64,000 nucleotides of DNA from Achromobacter sp. B7 (GTDB taxonomy: Bacteria; Pseudomonadota; Gammaproteobacteria; Burkholderiales; Burkholderiaceae_B). The position numbers and the translations under genes were made by a program. The notes beneath the pieces were generated by a model that was not told the origin of the DNA, did no database searches, and saw only the letters and a program-made list of their open reading frames with translations. Positions 34,074-42,264 of this stretch are shown here, in pieces (within the stretch, counting starts at the first letter, position 1; each line of letters opens with the position of its first letter). The stretch lies in the NCBI RefSeq assembly GCF_003600685.1, contig NZ_CP032084.1, positions 3,596,001 through 3,660,000 on the forward strand, read 5' to 3'.

Positions 34074-35312
34074 TTAAGCGGCGGCGCCGTGCTGGAACAG
34101 CTTCACTGCGCCGCCCACGTCGATCAGATTGCCGCCCGAGCGCATCCACGCCAGGAAGCCAACCTGGCCTTTCTTCACGTAGGCCGAGTCGTTGAAGCGG
34201 AACAGCGTGATCGCCATCACGTCGCGGATCTTGTACAGGCTGAAATCGCCGAACGCGATGGACTTTGCTGCGGCCGCCGGCACCGGCATGTGCTGGTTGA
34301 TCTGGATGTCACGATTCAGCAGGCGATCCGGCGCACCGCCGGGATTGCCCTGCTCGTATCCCGGCACGAAGATCGGGCGGCCCTGATCATCCTTGATCTT
34401 GCGAATCATCTTCAGCATGTCGTCGTGGAACATCCACTTCGCGCCCAGGCGGTACGCCGGGTCCACGCTGTGCTCGATGTCCACCAGGTCGTCGTAGGTG
34501 ATCACCGGAATTGCCGAGACGGCGCCGATCTTGCCGACCGTAGCGGCGGTGACCAGGCCCATCGGGCCGGCCGTGCCGGGACCAACGGTGTAGTGGCGAT
34601 TGGTGACGCGGCCAAGCCGGGTGTTCAGACGTTTGGTGATGAAGCCCTCGATGTTGGACGAACTGTCCTGCAACAGTTCCCAGGGCACGGTCACAACCTT
34701 CGAGCTGAACTTGTAAACCGCCAAGCCCTTCGTGCCAAAGCTCACGTCCTCGTCGCTTGCGGACTGGTTCTCTTCGACGATTTCGCCTTCTTCGTTCGTC
34801 CCGTCGCTGGTCGGGTACTGCATGGGTTCGCCGCCGCCGGTCGAGAAGACGTCCGCAACGGCGCGCATGCCGCCAAACGATTTCAGCGTATCGATAATGG
34901 AGCTGGCGACGGTGGTGGGCACCGTATAGCCGCCCTGCTCCGGATTCACTGCCGGGTTGCCGCTCATGGCGTTGCGGACCTGGGTCCAGTCCTCGGCGGT
35001 GAGCGCGTTGTCGCCACCACGGCACCATTTATCAAACAGTGCCACGTCGGCACTGCGGTTGCCCTTCGCACCGGGGCGGGTCTCATGCTCACGCACGCCG
35101 GCGTCATGCAGACCGCTTTCAGCCGTCAGGTCCATCATCTTTTGATGGCGCTCGATCGAGGCGTCAATGCGTTCGATTTCCGCCGTGTTGTCGTCGTACT
35201 TCTTTTGGTGGTCGGCGTTCCAGTTTGCGCCGGGGTTGTTGTCCAGCAGGGCGCGGGTTTCTTTGGCCAGCGCGTTGCGGCGCTCCCGCTCGGCTTGAAG
35301 ATTGAAAGCCAT
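34074..35312 (-). CDS. Major capsid protein (HK97 family)
   Basis: 412 residues. The first about 100 residues are charged and helical (LQAERERRNALAKETRALLDNN, DASIERHQKMMDL), as in the HK97 scaffolding delta domain that the protease removes. The HK97 fold follows (NPEQGGYTVPTTVASSIIDTLKSFGGMRAVADV blocks GGYTVPTTV and FGGMRAVADVF; later KFSSKVVTVPWELLQDS, RLLNRDIQINQHMP, AITLFRFNDSAYVKKGQVGF). Forms the icosahedral shell. Preceded by protease and portal genes. Confidence 0.95.
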   Translation of the reverse strand: MAFNLQAERERRNALAKETRALLDNNPGANWNADHQKKYDDNTAEIERIDASIERHQKMMDLTAESGLHDAGVREHETRPGAKGNRSADVALFDKWCRGGDNALTAEDWTQVRNAMSGNPAVNPEQGGYTVPTTVASSIIDTLKSFGGMRAVADVFSTGGGEPMQYPTSDGTNEEGEIVEENQSASDEDVSFGTKGLAVYKFSSKVVTVPWELLQDSSSNIEGFITKRLNTRLGRVTNRHYTVGPGTAGPMGLVTAATVGKIGAVSAIPVITYDDLVDIEHSVDPAYRLGAKWMFHDDMLKMIRKIKDDQGRPIFVPGYEQGNPGGAPDRLLNRDIQINQHMPVPAAAAKSIAFGDFSLYKIRDVMAITLFRFNDSAYVKKGQVGFLAWMRSGGNLIDVGGAVKLFQHGAAA

Positions 35313-35332
35313 AACTTAGGTTCCTTCAGTCG

Positions 35333-35355
35333 AAAAAAAACCGCCCGAAGGCGGT
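35333..35355 (-). terminator. Strong intrinsic terminator before the capsid gene
   Basis: On the minus strand ACCGCC-TTCG-GGCGGT (UUCG tetraloop) is followed by eight T. It lies 21 bases before the capsid start codon, between protease and capsid. Confidence 0.88.
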
Positions 35356-35380
35356 GGGTTGTCCTGCGTGCGGGAGCCGC

Positions 35381-36121
35381 TTATGCAGGGGTGGCCTCGA
35401 TCAGCGAAAACCGCCGCTCAAGATCATTTCTTAGGGCTTGGACCTCGGCGTCATCGACACCAGACGATTTCGGGTCGGTGAGCGCTTTGGGCGCGTTCTG
35501 GTAGGCCGCCAGATTCCATGCATTTGAGGCGGCCGGCTTCTTCGCAGCAGCGTCGACGATGCGATCGACAAAGCCATGTTCCAGCGCCTCGTCGGCGCTG
35601 AACCAGGTCTCCGCGTCCATCCAGGTCTTGACCTGATCCGCCGACTGGCCGGAGCGGGCCACGTAGTCAGCCGTGATCGCGCCGTCCACCTTTTCAAGCA
35701 GATCAGCCGTCTCCCGCATGTCGGCCTTGTTGCCGATGGCAACTGTCCAGGCGTTATGGATCATGAAGAATGCCCCCTGCGTGGTCTCGACCTCGTCGCA
35801 GGCCATGCAAATGTCGGTCGCCGCGGAGGCAGCCAAGCCGTCAATATGGGCAACCACCTTCGCCGAATGCTGACGGATGGCGGTCATCATCGCGCGGGCG
35901 TCGAACACATCGCCCCCTGGCGAGTTGATGCGCAAGTGGATCGTGTCGGCCTTGATTCCAGAGAGGGTCTTGGAAAACTCGGTCGCGTCGATGTCGCCCC
36001 ACCAACCGCCGATCACACCATGCAGGTAAATCGTATGTTCGCCGTTGTCCGCCTCCGCGCGCAGAGGCTTCGATTCAGAGGCGTTATCGCGCGCCAGCTG
36101 AAGCAGTTTCGGAATTTTCAT
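35381..36121 (-). CDS. ClpP-like prohead maturation protease (S14)
   Basis: 246 residues from ATG 36121 (MKIPKLLQLARDN). ClpP fold: IHLRINSPGGDVFDARAM, the catalytic Ser in IDGLAASAAT, and His in GAFFMIHNAW; Asp follows in the KADMRETADLLEK region. It cleaves the capsid delta domain during prohead maturation. It overlaps the portal gene by 38 bases. Confidence 0.93.
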   Translation of the reverse strand: MKIPKLLQLARDNASESKPLRAEADNGEHTIYLHGVIGGWWGDIDATEFSKTLSGIKADTIHLRINSPGGDVFDARAMMTAIRQHSAKVVAHIDGLAASAATDICMACDEVETTQGAFFMIHNAWTVAIGNKADMRETADLLEKVDGAITADYVARSGQSADQVKTWMDAETWFSADEALEHGFVDRIVDAAAKKPAASNAWNLAAYQNAPKALTDPKSSGVDDAEVQALRNDLERRFSLIEATPA

Positions 36122-37427
36122 TCTCTGTTTCCCTTTCTTGATCGTTATCGTCCTCGGGTGCGGGTGGAGCTTGCACGCCCGCCCGCGTCGGACGGTCAAA
36201 ATCACCGCCTAAGGGCTGGAGGTTTTTCACGCGGCGGACCTCGTCCACGCTCATCCAGCCCTGCGCACCAGGCCCGCCCAGCGCCTTGGCGAAGTAATCC
36301 GCCTGAGCCTTGGAATCGCCGGCCATGAGCCCATCTGTGTTGTGCTCGGTGAAATACCGCGCGGTGCGGAATAGCTTTCGGTTCAACTCGCCCTTGATCC
36401 GCTTCAAGTGAGGGGCCAATGTGTATTTCACAAAGCCGATACCCATCTGCTCAATACCGCTACCCCAGCTGCTGGACTTCGTCATTTCACCGATCATGTG
36501 CGGCGGGACACCAAAGGCGCGCGCCATGTCGATCACCTGCCATTGCCGAGACTCCAGCAGCTGCTGGTCCACCGCCGACATAGTCAATTCTTTGATGTCC
36601 AACCCTTCGGTCAGAATCAGCGGTATACGGCGGTTCCCCTGGATACCTCCATACTTGGCAACCCAGGCGGCGCGGAAGTCTTCCTGCATGTCGAAAGACA
36701 TGGCTGCTGGCGCCTTGATGGCGACTTCGGGCTTGCCCCCTTCGCTGAAGAACTTCCCGGCATGCTCGTCACCCTGGATGGCGATGCCAATGCCGTTGCG
36801 CGCGCCCCACTGAATTACGGACATCGAACTGATGCCGTTGAATCCGAATCCGGGAATGTGGATCACGTCATCCTGATCGACCGTGAAGAATCCCTTGTCG
36901 TCGTAGAAGGTGTATTGCAACCGCCGCAGCTCGCGCGGGCTTTCGCGCTCCTGCTCCCGGATCTCCACACGAGAGCGGGGCCAGGGGATAAGGTTCGTCA
37001 TGGTGCCGGCACGATTGCGGACGATGTATGCAATACCATCGCCCCGCAGCAGCATCTGCGTCACCAAGAATTCCCACGCCGCAGACGCCACCCAGGTGGG
37101 GCAAAACTGCTCGTTCAGCGTCCACCAATACGCGTGGTCCACTTGCTGACGTGCCCCGGCCACGCGCTCAAAGACGGGAAGCGGCAGTTGGGCGATCGAT
37201 CCGGCGATCAGCGAGACACACGCATACACGGCCGACACCCGCATTGCGGTCTGGTCATTAACCACAGCGCCGGCCGCTGTCCGAGGATCACCAAAAATCT
37301 CAAACATGCGGATGTCGGACGATGAGACCGTCCCGCCGTCGGCGATATTGCCTATTGCTGGCTCTTGTCGGCTGTCTGGCTGTACTGCCTGGCCGTCCGA
37401 GCCGAAGAATCTGGAAAGTAGTCCCAT
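36084..37427 (-). CDS. Portal protein (HK97 family)
   Basis: 447 residues from ATG 37427, which overlaps the TerL stop. It has the portal blocks MRVSAVYACVSLIAGSIAQLPLPV, DRAYWWTLN-type NEQFCPTW, WEFLVTQMLLRGDGIAYIV, MEARQW-type LLESRQWQVIDMARAFGVPPHMIG, and IEQMGIGFVKYTLAPHLKRIKGELNRKLF. Forms the dodecameric DNA channel. The C-terminus is rich in acidic and polar residues. Confidence 0.94.
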   Translation of the reverse strand: MGLLSRFFGSDGQAVQPDSRQEPAIGNIADGGTVSSSDIRMFEIFGDPRTAAGAVVNDQTAMRVSAVYACVSLIAGSIAQLPLPVFERVAGARQQVDHAYWWTLNEQFCPTWVASAAWEFLVTQMLLRGDGIAYIVRNRAGTMTNLIPWPRSRVEIREQERESPRELRRLQYTFYDDKGFFTVDQDDVIHIPGFGFNGISSMSVIQWGARNGIGIAIQGDEHAGKFFSEGGKPEVAIKAPAAMSFDMQEDFRAAWVAKYGGIQGNRRIPLILTEGLDIKELTMSAVDQQLLESRQWQVIDMARAFGVPPHMIGEMTKSSSWGSGIEQMGIGFVKYTLAPHLKRIKGELNRKLFRTARYFTEHNTDGLMAGDSKAQADYFAKALGGPGAQGWMSVDEVRRVKNLQPLGGDFDRPTRAGVQAPPAPEDDNDQERETENENSETASAGAR

Positions 37428-39130
37428 CACATCACCACGAATCCTTGTTGAATTTTCTTGGGGCCGGCCAATGGGTTCAGCGCCATCAGTTGCGCGGCAT
37501 CGAAAAGCGCCATCAGCGGGTCAATCTTTGCCGTGCCGCTGGCCTGCTTCGTGATGAGAATTGAATTCGCGCGCTGCTCGATGCGCGCATTGCTGACGGC
37601 CCACGCCATCATTGGGCGTCCGCCGTGAGAAAAGGCCCCCTCCGCGAGCTTGCGCTCCACGGTCTTGATGGTGCCTCCAAGGCGCCAACCTTGCGAAACA
37701 CCGACAAGAACGTTGTCTGGGATGCCCGCATCTGCAAATGCTTCCGCAAATGTGATGCCACTAGGGTCAACCCCGACCCCTTCCTTTTCGGGGAATAGCC
37801 CGGCGTCATACACCCTCTTGACGATCTCGGCCAACTCGGCCACGTCGTCCCCAATCCGGTTGACGATGACCAGGTCTTTGTCCTGCTCGAAGTCCCGCAA
37901 ACGCGGCGCTATTTCCTTTCTGCGCTCCAACACGGACGGATGCGCCCAAGCTCGCCCCCAATGCAACCAGCGCCCCGTCCCAGGCTCTCGGCCTACCAAC
38001 CCAAGCCCCAATAAGTCGTCTAGGCCGCCACCGTCGATACCTCCTGTTATGACCTCCACGCGAAGCAGGAAATCATCAAGGTGGCGCAGACTCGGGTCGC
38101 CATGCGCTTGCCAGTGGTCCGCCCCAGCCCAACGGTCAGACCGCAGATTCAGGCCGATTTCGACGTTGAGGTGCTTTGCCAGGAACTGCTGGAACGCGCC
38201 GTCCGTCCTGGCGCGCAGCAGCTTGAGCTGATCCTCCAGCCACTCGGCGCTGACTGAGCGGCCGATATTGGGATTGGTGAAGTAGAAATTGGCCGGGTCA
38301 AGATAGGCCTTTGCCTCCAACATATCCTCCGGGAACTCGTACAGAATGCCCAATGTCTTCGGGTCGACCACCTTCCCGTCACGGACATCGCGCCAGTACG
38401 CCAGCTTCTCTTTAAAGACGCCTGCGGGCGGGTCATCGCTTTGAGTGGTCAGGTAGATCACCCAGCCTTCATCACGCGATATTTGGCCGCCAAGCGCCTC
38501 AAGGAACATCGCCACAGCGTTAGCACGCTTGCCGAATAGCCACAATTCGTCCACCAAGATGCGACCGGACTTCTTGCCCGACACCGTGTCAGTGTCGGCA
38601 GCTACCACCTTAAGGCTATTGCGAGTCGTGCGATGGGTAATGGTGCGGATGTGGTCCTGGACGTGGAACATGTCCGACAGCTCCTCATCCGCCCGAACCA
38701 TTGCCGCCGCAGGCTTGAAGCTGTTGTCTGCGACTTCCTTGGTGGGGGCCAGGATCAAGTGTTCCTCTTCCTGGCGCCAGCAGATGATTACCGCCGTCAA
38801 CATGATGCCGGCGGCAATAGTCGATTTCGTGTTCTTCTTGCTGATGAGCAGCCCATATTCCCGGATCCGTTGCTTTCCGGTTTCGACGTCATATCCGCCG
38901 AAGATCGCTCGCACAAAGTCAAAAACCCATTCTTCGGAGCATTCCCCGAAGGTCTGGTGTCGGTACGTCCCAATGGCTTCGTCATAGACCTGGGCTAGGT
39001 CAACGACCTTGAGCTGCTTGAAGATGCCCAGCGCATATTCGGCTTGGTCAGGGTAGATCGGCGGCGGAATTATCGACTTGCGCGTGCGCAGGCGCTCCGC
39101 CCAATCGGGGCATGCCGTTGTCCAGGCCAT
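37427..39130 (-). CDS. Terminase large subunit (HK97/lambdoid type)
   Basis: 567 residues. ATPase part: Walker A-like LISKKNTKSTIAAGIML, Walker B ILVDELWLFGKR, coupling motif YLTTQSDD. Nuclease part: GIDGGGLDDLLGLGLVG with catalytic acidic residues, and GVDPSGITFAEA. It packages DNA into proheads and cuts the concatemer. Portal and TerS flank it. Confidence 0.95.
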   Translation of the reverse strand: MAWTTACPDWAERLRTRKSIIPPPIYPDQAEYALGIFKQLKVVDLAQVYDEAIGTYRHQTFGECSEEWVFDFVRAIFGGYDVETGKQRIREYGLLISKKNTKSTIAAGIMLTAVIICWRQEEEHLILAPTKEVADNSFKPAAAMVRADEELSDMFHVQDHIRTITHRTTRNSLKVVAADTDTVSGKKSGRILVDELWLFGKRANAVAMFLEALGGQISRDEGWVIYLTTQSDDPPAGVFKEKLAYWRDVRDGKVVDPKTLGILYEFPEDMLEAKAYLDPANFYFTNPNIGRSVSAEWLEDQLKLLRARTDGAFQQFLAKHLNVEIGLNLRSDRWAGADHWQAHGDPSLRHLDDFLLRVEVITGGIDGGGLDDLLGLGLVGREPGTGRWLHWGRAWAHPSVLERRKEIAPRLRDFEQDKDLVIVNRIGDDVAELAEIVKRVYDAGLFPEKEGVGVDPSGITFAEAFADAGIPDNVLVGVSQGWRLGGTIKTVERKLAEGAFSHGGRPMMAWAVSNARIEQRANSILITKQASGTAKIDPLMALFDAAQLMALNPLAGPKKIQQGFVVM

Positions 39131-39133
39131 GGC

Positions 39134-39595
39134 TTACCCTTTCCCGACGACACGCAAGTGAGGCGGCGGTTGCGGCGCACCAAACCTGCCACCGGCCGCT
39201 GCTTCGCCAGCCGCTTTTTTCTTGGCATCCTTCTTCCCCTGGTCCGCGATCTTTCCGTGGACATAGGGAACCCACGCTTTCGCTGCATCCACGCGCAACT
39301 TCATGTCCTGCCCGGGATCGTTTGCAACGGCCTTCAAAAAATCCAGCGGATCGGAATAGATCTTGCCCAAATCCGGTAGCGAAAGCGCCTTACCCGCAGC
39401 TGCGGCCTCTTCCTTCAGTTTGTTAACTTGGTTAACACGGCCCAGGGCTTCCTGGACGTCCTTGTCCTTCATGAGTCGAGACGCTGCAACGGCCGCCCCT
39501 TTCTCGCTGTAACCCGCATGGATAGCAGCTTTCGCACCGGACAGGCCCGACTGCAACGCCTGCACAAAGCGGCGCTTTTTGTCGGTTAATGCCAT
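39134..39595 (-). CDS. Terminase small subunit
   Basis: 153 residues from ATG 39595 after GAGG. N-terminal helix-turn-helix of the Terminase_2 type: LTDKKRRFVQALQSGLSGAKAAIHAGYSEKGAAVAASRLMKD shown by the blocks KRRFVQALQSG and AAIHAGYSEKGA. The C-terminus is Lys/Ala/Pro-rich. It recognises the packaging site, probably the repeats just upstream. Confidence 0.92.
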   Translation of the reverse strand: MALTDKKRRFVQALQSGLSGAKAAIHAGYSEKGAAVAASRLMKDKDVQEALGRVNQVNKLKEEAAAAGKALSLPDLGKIYSDPLDFLKAVANDPGQDMKLRVDAAKAWVPYVHGKIADQGKKDAKKKAAGEAAAGGRFGAPQPPPHLRVVGKG

Positions 39596-39811
39596 TAACA
39601 ACCTCGGTTAACAAATCCGGTTAAGGGGAAATTTTCTGCGCGTGAGGGAACAGGTGGTTTCCAGTCCGGCAACCCGCCAGACTTTCGACCCGCCCCCCCT
39701 GCCTGCCGCCCGCCCTGACCTGTGCCAATGCCCCAGAGACCCGCGCACAGCCCCCACAGGACGCGACGGCGATACCGCTGACGCCTCGGCACTGCTTCGC
39801 AACAGCGGCTC
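39583..39811. promoter_or_regulatory. Candidate packaging (cos/TerS-binding) region
   Basis: A gap of 210 bases without a gene lies between TerS and the next gene, with CGGTTAA at 39583-39589, 39605-39611 and 39618-39624 and a very C-rich stretch from about 39660 to 39730. Lambdoid phages with an HNH gene and terminase in this order usually have cos here. No cut site can be fixed by eye. Confidence 0.4.
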
Positions 39812-39979
39812 CTACGGCCTGCTGCTGACGTGTGCGGACAGGCCGAGCCTGATTCTCCGTTCAACCTTGGCCATGTTCGGCATTGCGCCGGTCAGGCGTG
39901 CCGCGACGGCGACCCCGGCCAGATACCAGCGTACCCACCACGCGACGCGAATGGATAGCTTGACTGTGTGTTGTGCCAT
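39812..39979 (-). CDS. Small membrane-active-looking phage protein, 55 aa
   Basis: Starts MAQHTVKLSIRVAWWVRWYL at ATG 39979, followed by AGVAVAARLTGAMPNMAKVERRIRLG. A basic, aromatic amphipathic N-terminal helix with a short hydrophobic middle. Small proteins of this type are common next to HNH/terminase genes of Burkholderia and Bordetella phages; role unknown. It overlaps the HNH stop by one base. Confidence 0.6.
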   Translation of the reverse strand: MAQHTVKLSIRVAWWVRWYLAGVAVAARLTGAMPNMAKVERRIRLGLSAHVSSRP

Positions 39980-40329
39980 TACGTCCGGCTCCTGTATCCC
40001 ATGTCCTGCCGCGTCTTGACGTCGTGGCATCCGACCTTGCGCCCGAGAGCATCGCGCGACACGCACAACACTTGCGAGTTCTCGTCCGTGTCGGTCCCCC
40101 CATCGTTCAGGCTCACCTTGTGGTCCAGCTCGAACCCGTAGGGATACACGGTCAGCGCGCCGCAACGCGCACAATGCGGGTCAGCAGACCAGAGACGCAA
40201 CCGCCGCTCTTGCAGCTTGCGCCCCGTCATGCGCTTGGCGCCAGGTGTAGCAGCGATAGGAATGCACTCGCTCACCGTCGCCAACCGCGGCTTCAGCGCT
40301 TTCAGCCTTAACTTTTCCATCTGACCCAT
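39979..40329 (-). CDS. HNH endonuclease
   Basis: About 116 residues, start taken at ATG 40329 (MGQMEKLRLKALKPRL); GTG 40350 and ATG 40320 are alternatives. Zinc-binding CARCG followed by FELDHKVSLNDGGTDTDENSQVLC, the H-N-H core. HNH proteins next to terminase are needed for cos cleavage in HK97-type phages. This neighbourhood fits that role. Confidence 0.88.
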   Translation of the reverse strand: MGQMEKLRLKALKPRLATVSECIPIAATPGAKRMTGRKLQERRLRLWSADPHCARCGALTVYPYGFELDHKVSLNDGGTDTDENSQVLCVSRDALGRKVGCHDVKTRQDMGYRSRT

Positions 40330-40440
40330 CTCGTTGAAGTCGCCCTCCACGACATGCGCGACATCCGGTTTGATGTGTGCGACAGGTGGCCGAGCTTGAA
40401 GGTACGTCGGCTATCATCATCTGAAACTAGGAGGGAGAAA

Positions 40441-41088
40441 TTGGATATCCAAACACTTTCGCTCGCCATATTGGGCGCTGTGGTCGGAATTGGAATTGGC
40501 CGCCTCTCCACCGAACCTTTCAATCAAGGTGAAGGGGACGAGCCCGACGATGATCCCGATGAGGGTGCAGGTGGTCACCCAATTGGCACCATTTCGGGCG
40601 ACGTTCTATTAAAGGCGCAGTTGGCCGTTGAAGCGGAACGTCTTTCTGTCGAACGTGACTATGCCAAGAGCCTTGCCACAGTTTCCATTGCGGGCATTGC
40701 CGGGGCTGCGGCCCTGCGTCAGATTGACGTTATTGGGCCACGCATGGCAATCGTAGTTTGCATGCTGTTATTTGGCGCTCTTGTATTGGGCGTCGGCACG
40801 CTTGCGAATCAACACGGTGCTTTGTGCCGCAGAGAAATCAGGATGAGAAGATCTATCGAGGCAGGTGAACCCTACATGCTGAAGATGCCGCAATCTCGTC
40901 ACGGCATAAGGCGCCAGAGAAAGCTGAACTTTGCTTCACTTTCATTCTGCGCCGCTCTGCTTATCGTGCTTGCCTCTATGACCATGCACACCGCGCCAAC
41001 GTGCCAGCAAATACACAACAATTGGTCGGGACCAAGCTGGATGAAATCAATGGTGTGCTCTGATCTTGGCCGAATGTTCGCCAAATGA
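40441..41088 (+). CDS. Membrane protein of unknown function (prophage cargo)
   Basis: 215 residues from TTG 40441, where AGGAGGGAG stands at good distance; an earlier open frame has no ribosome site. Predicted membrane segments at about 4-20 (LSLAILGAVVGIGIG), 80-97, 105-128 (AIVVCMLLFGALVLGVG) and 172-188 (FCAALLIVLASM), with an acidic loop DEPDDDPDEGAGG between the first two. It is the only plus-strand gene between the early and late leftward modules and has its own terminator. This layout suggests expression in the lysogen, e.g. superinfection exclusion, but no family is recognised. Confidence 0.65.
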   Translation: MDIQTLSLAILGAVVGIGIGRLSTEPFNQGEGDEPDDDPDEGAGGHPIGTISGDVLLKAQLAVEAERLSVERDYAKSLATVSIAGIAGAAALRQIDVIGPRMAIVVCMLLFGALVLGVGTLANQHGALCRREIRMRRSIEAGEPYMLKMPQSRHGIRRQRKLNFASLSFCAALLIVLASMTMHTAPTCQQIHNNWSGPSWMKSMVCSDLGRMFAK

Positions 41089-41117
41089 AAAACCCGTTGA
41101 CTTTCGCACGACGGGTT
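41088..41117. terminator. Bidirectional terminator between late regulator and packaging genes
   Basis: AACCCGT (41091-41097) and ACGGGTT (41111-41117) pair around 13 bases. On the minus strand the stem is followed by five T, a good terminator just before the late genes (tR'-like). On the plus strand it ends the membrane-protein gene. Confidence 0.72.
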
Positions 41118-41156
41118 TGTCTGGACGCAGTAATAGACCGTATCCGTTAGGTGCCC

Positions 41157-41185
41157 ATATTGGGGGAAAAAAACCCAATGGTCAA
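41157..41185 (-). promoter_or_regulatory. Candidate late promoter (pR'-like)
   Basis: Minus strand TTGACC, 17-base spacer, CAATAT, located directly after the Q-like gene and about 40 bases before the minus-strand terminator. The -10 box is poor, so confidence is low; the pR'-tR' layout is the main argument. Confidence 0.35.
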
Positions 41186-41191
41186 TGTCTT

Positions 41192-41839
41192 TTATTTTTC
41201 GAGGTCAGCTGCATCAACCAAACCTGACGCCTGAAGTCGGTCAGAAAACGCACGGCTTGCCTGTTGATGCAGTCCCGGCGCACTGTCCGCTCCCCCGAAA
41301 AGCCACCGCTTCAGCTTCGCACTGTGCGCCCCCGCCGTCTTTTCATCAACGTCATGACGCGCGGCCAAATCAGACAGCGTGACCTTTGCACCCATCAGCC
41401 GCTGAATCAACGCGGAGCGCAAGCGCCCGTTCGACACGCAGCCCGACAGCGCCCCAGCTGCGGCAGCCGTTGTCACCTCGCTCATTGCGTCCTGCCACTC
41501 GGGATTAACTTTCCGGCCGACGCAACATGCCGCCATGCATTCGCAGGGGATTTCCGATTGGGCAGTGCTGGCAATCAGCACCGCGCGAAACAGTGGCGGC
41601 AGGCGCGCAAGCTCCGCGCGGATCATGCCCGCCTGCCCTGCCCCATCAACGCCCGATAGTCCCTTGCCTTTGCCTTCCGGCTTGCCTGACATCGCCTTGT
41701 TCATCAAGGGCCGGTCATATTGCTGCATCGAGTAGTTCAACGCGTAAACCAGCGCGGCGTGGGCGCTACGGAAAAGCGCCTCGGGCTTTTCTTTCACGGC
41801 CGGGGCCGAGGGTACGCGGGAGAGCGAAAGGGTAGTCAT
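41192..41839 (-). CDS. Candidate late gene antiterminator/regulator (Q position), Cys-rich DNA-binding protein
   Basis: 215 residues from ATG 41839 (MTTLSLSRVPSAP). N-terminal helical part RSAHAALVYALNYSMQQYDRPLMNK; a central cluster C-E-C-x3-CC near residues 100-108 followed by GRKVNPEW, likely zinc-binding; and a C-terminal helix-turn-helix VTLSDLAARHDVDEKTAGAH. The family is common in Burkholderia/Bordetella phages at this place but has no proven function as far as I know. Position between replication genes and a terminator before the late operon fits a Q-type protein. Confidence 0.6.
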   Translation of the reverse strand: MTTLSLSRVPSAPAVKEKPEALFRSAHAALVYALNYSMQQYDRPLMNKAMSGKPEGKGKGLSGVDGAGQAGMIRAELARLPPLFRAVLIASTAQSEIPCECMAACCVGRKVNPEWQDAMSEVTTAAAAGALSGCVSNGRLRSALIQRLMGAKVTLSDLAARHDVDEKTAGAHSAKLKRWLFGGADSAPGLHQQASRAFSDRLQASGLVDAADLEK

Positions 41840-42264
41840 CAGTAAATCCCCGGAGAAAAAGTCACTTTGGCGGGCAGCATTTCCCGCATCCATTGCATTG
41901 CTGCGTCCCATCCCAGGGTCACGGTGTGCCGCCCCCGGACAGGAAAAATCCTTGGGTTCACGTCGTGGGCATCGACCATCACCGATTCGCCACGCGCCCC
42001 CGTTTGTCTGTAGATCAGCACCGGTACGCCCTGCTCGCCTGCCTGCTGCTGCGCCTGGCGCCACCATGCAGGCAGACAGAGCGTATTGGCGTGCTTGCAT
42101 TCGATGCTGATGCGCGAGAAGGCCGGATCGTCTGCAACCACGTCGCTATCGCCGACCGCGTTGCGCACGCGCCGCCGCCAAACCTTCCCGGTCGCCTCTG
42201 TCAGCATGTTGGCCACCTTGCGCTCAAACGCGGCGCCCTTGTTGCGTGCCATTGCGCCGCTCAT
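41839..42264 (-). CDS. PD-(D/E)XK-type nuclease, possible Holliday junction resolvase
   Basis: 141 residues from ATG 42264 (MSGAMARNKGAAFERKVANML), overlapping the P stop (ATGA). Nuclease core: E in AAFERKVANML, D in VGDSDVVADDP, and ISIECKHAN with E-x-K. A later YRQTGARGESVMVDAHD strand completes the fold. Located among replication/recombination genes, where lambdoid phages carry RusA or Rap, so a resolvase-like role is plausible. Confidence 0.7.
   Translation of the reverse strand: MSGAMARNKGAAFERKVANMLTEATGKVWRRRVRNAVGDSDVVADDPAFSRISIECKHANTLCLPAWWRQAQQQAGEQGVPVLIYRQTGARGESVMVDAHDVNPRIFPVRGRHTVTLGWDAAMQWMREMLPAKVTFSPGIY

Noticed and set aside
39595..39864. Small minus-strand frames between TerS and the 55-aa gene
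   Set aside because: No ribosome sites and extreme Gly/Arg/Pro composition; the gap is more likely the packaging site.
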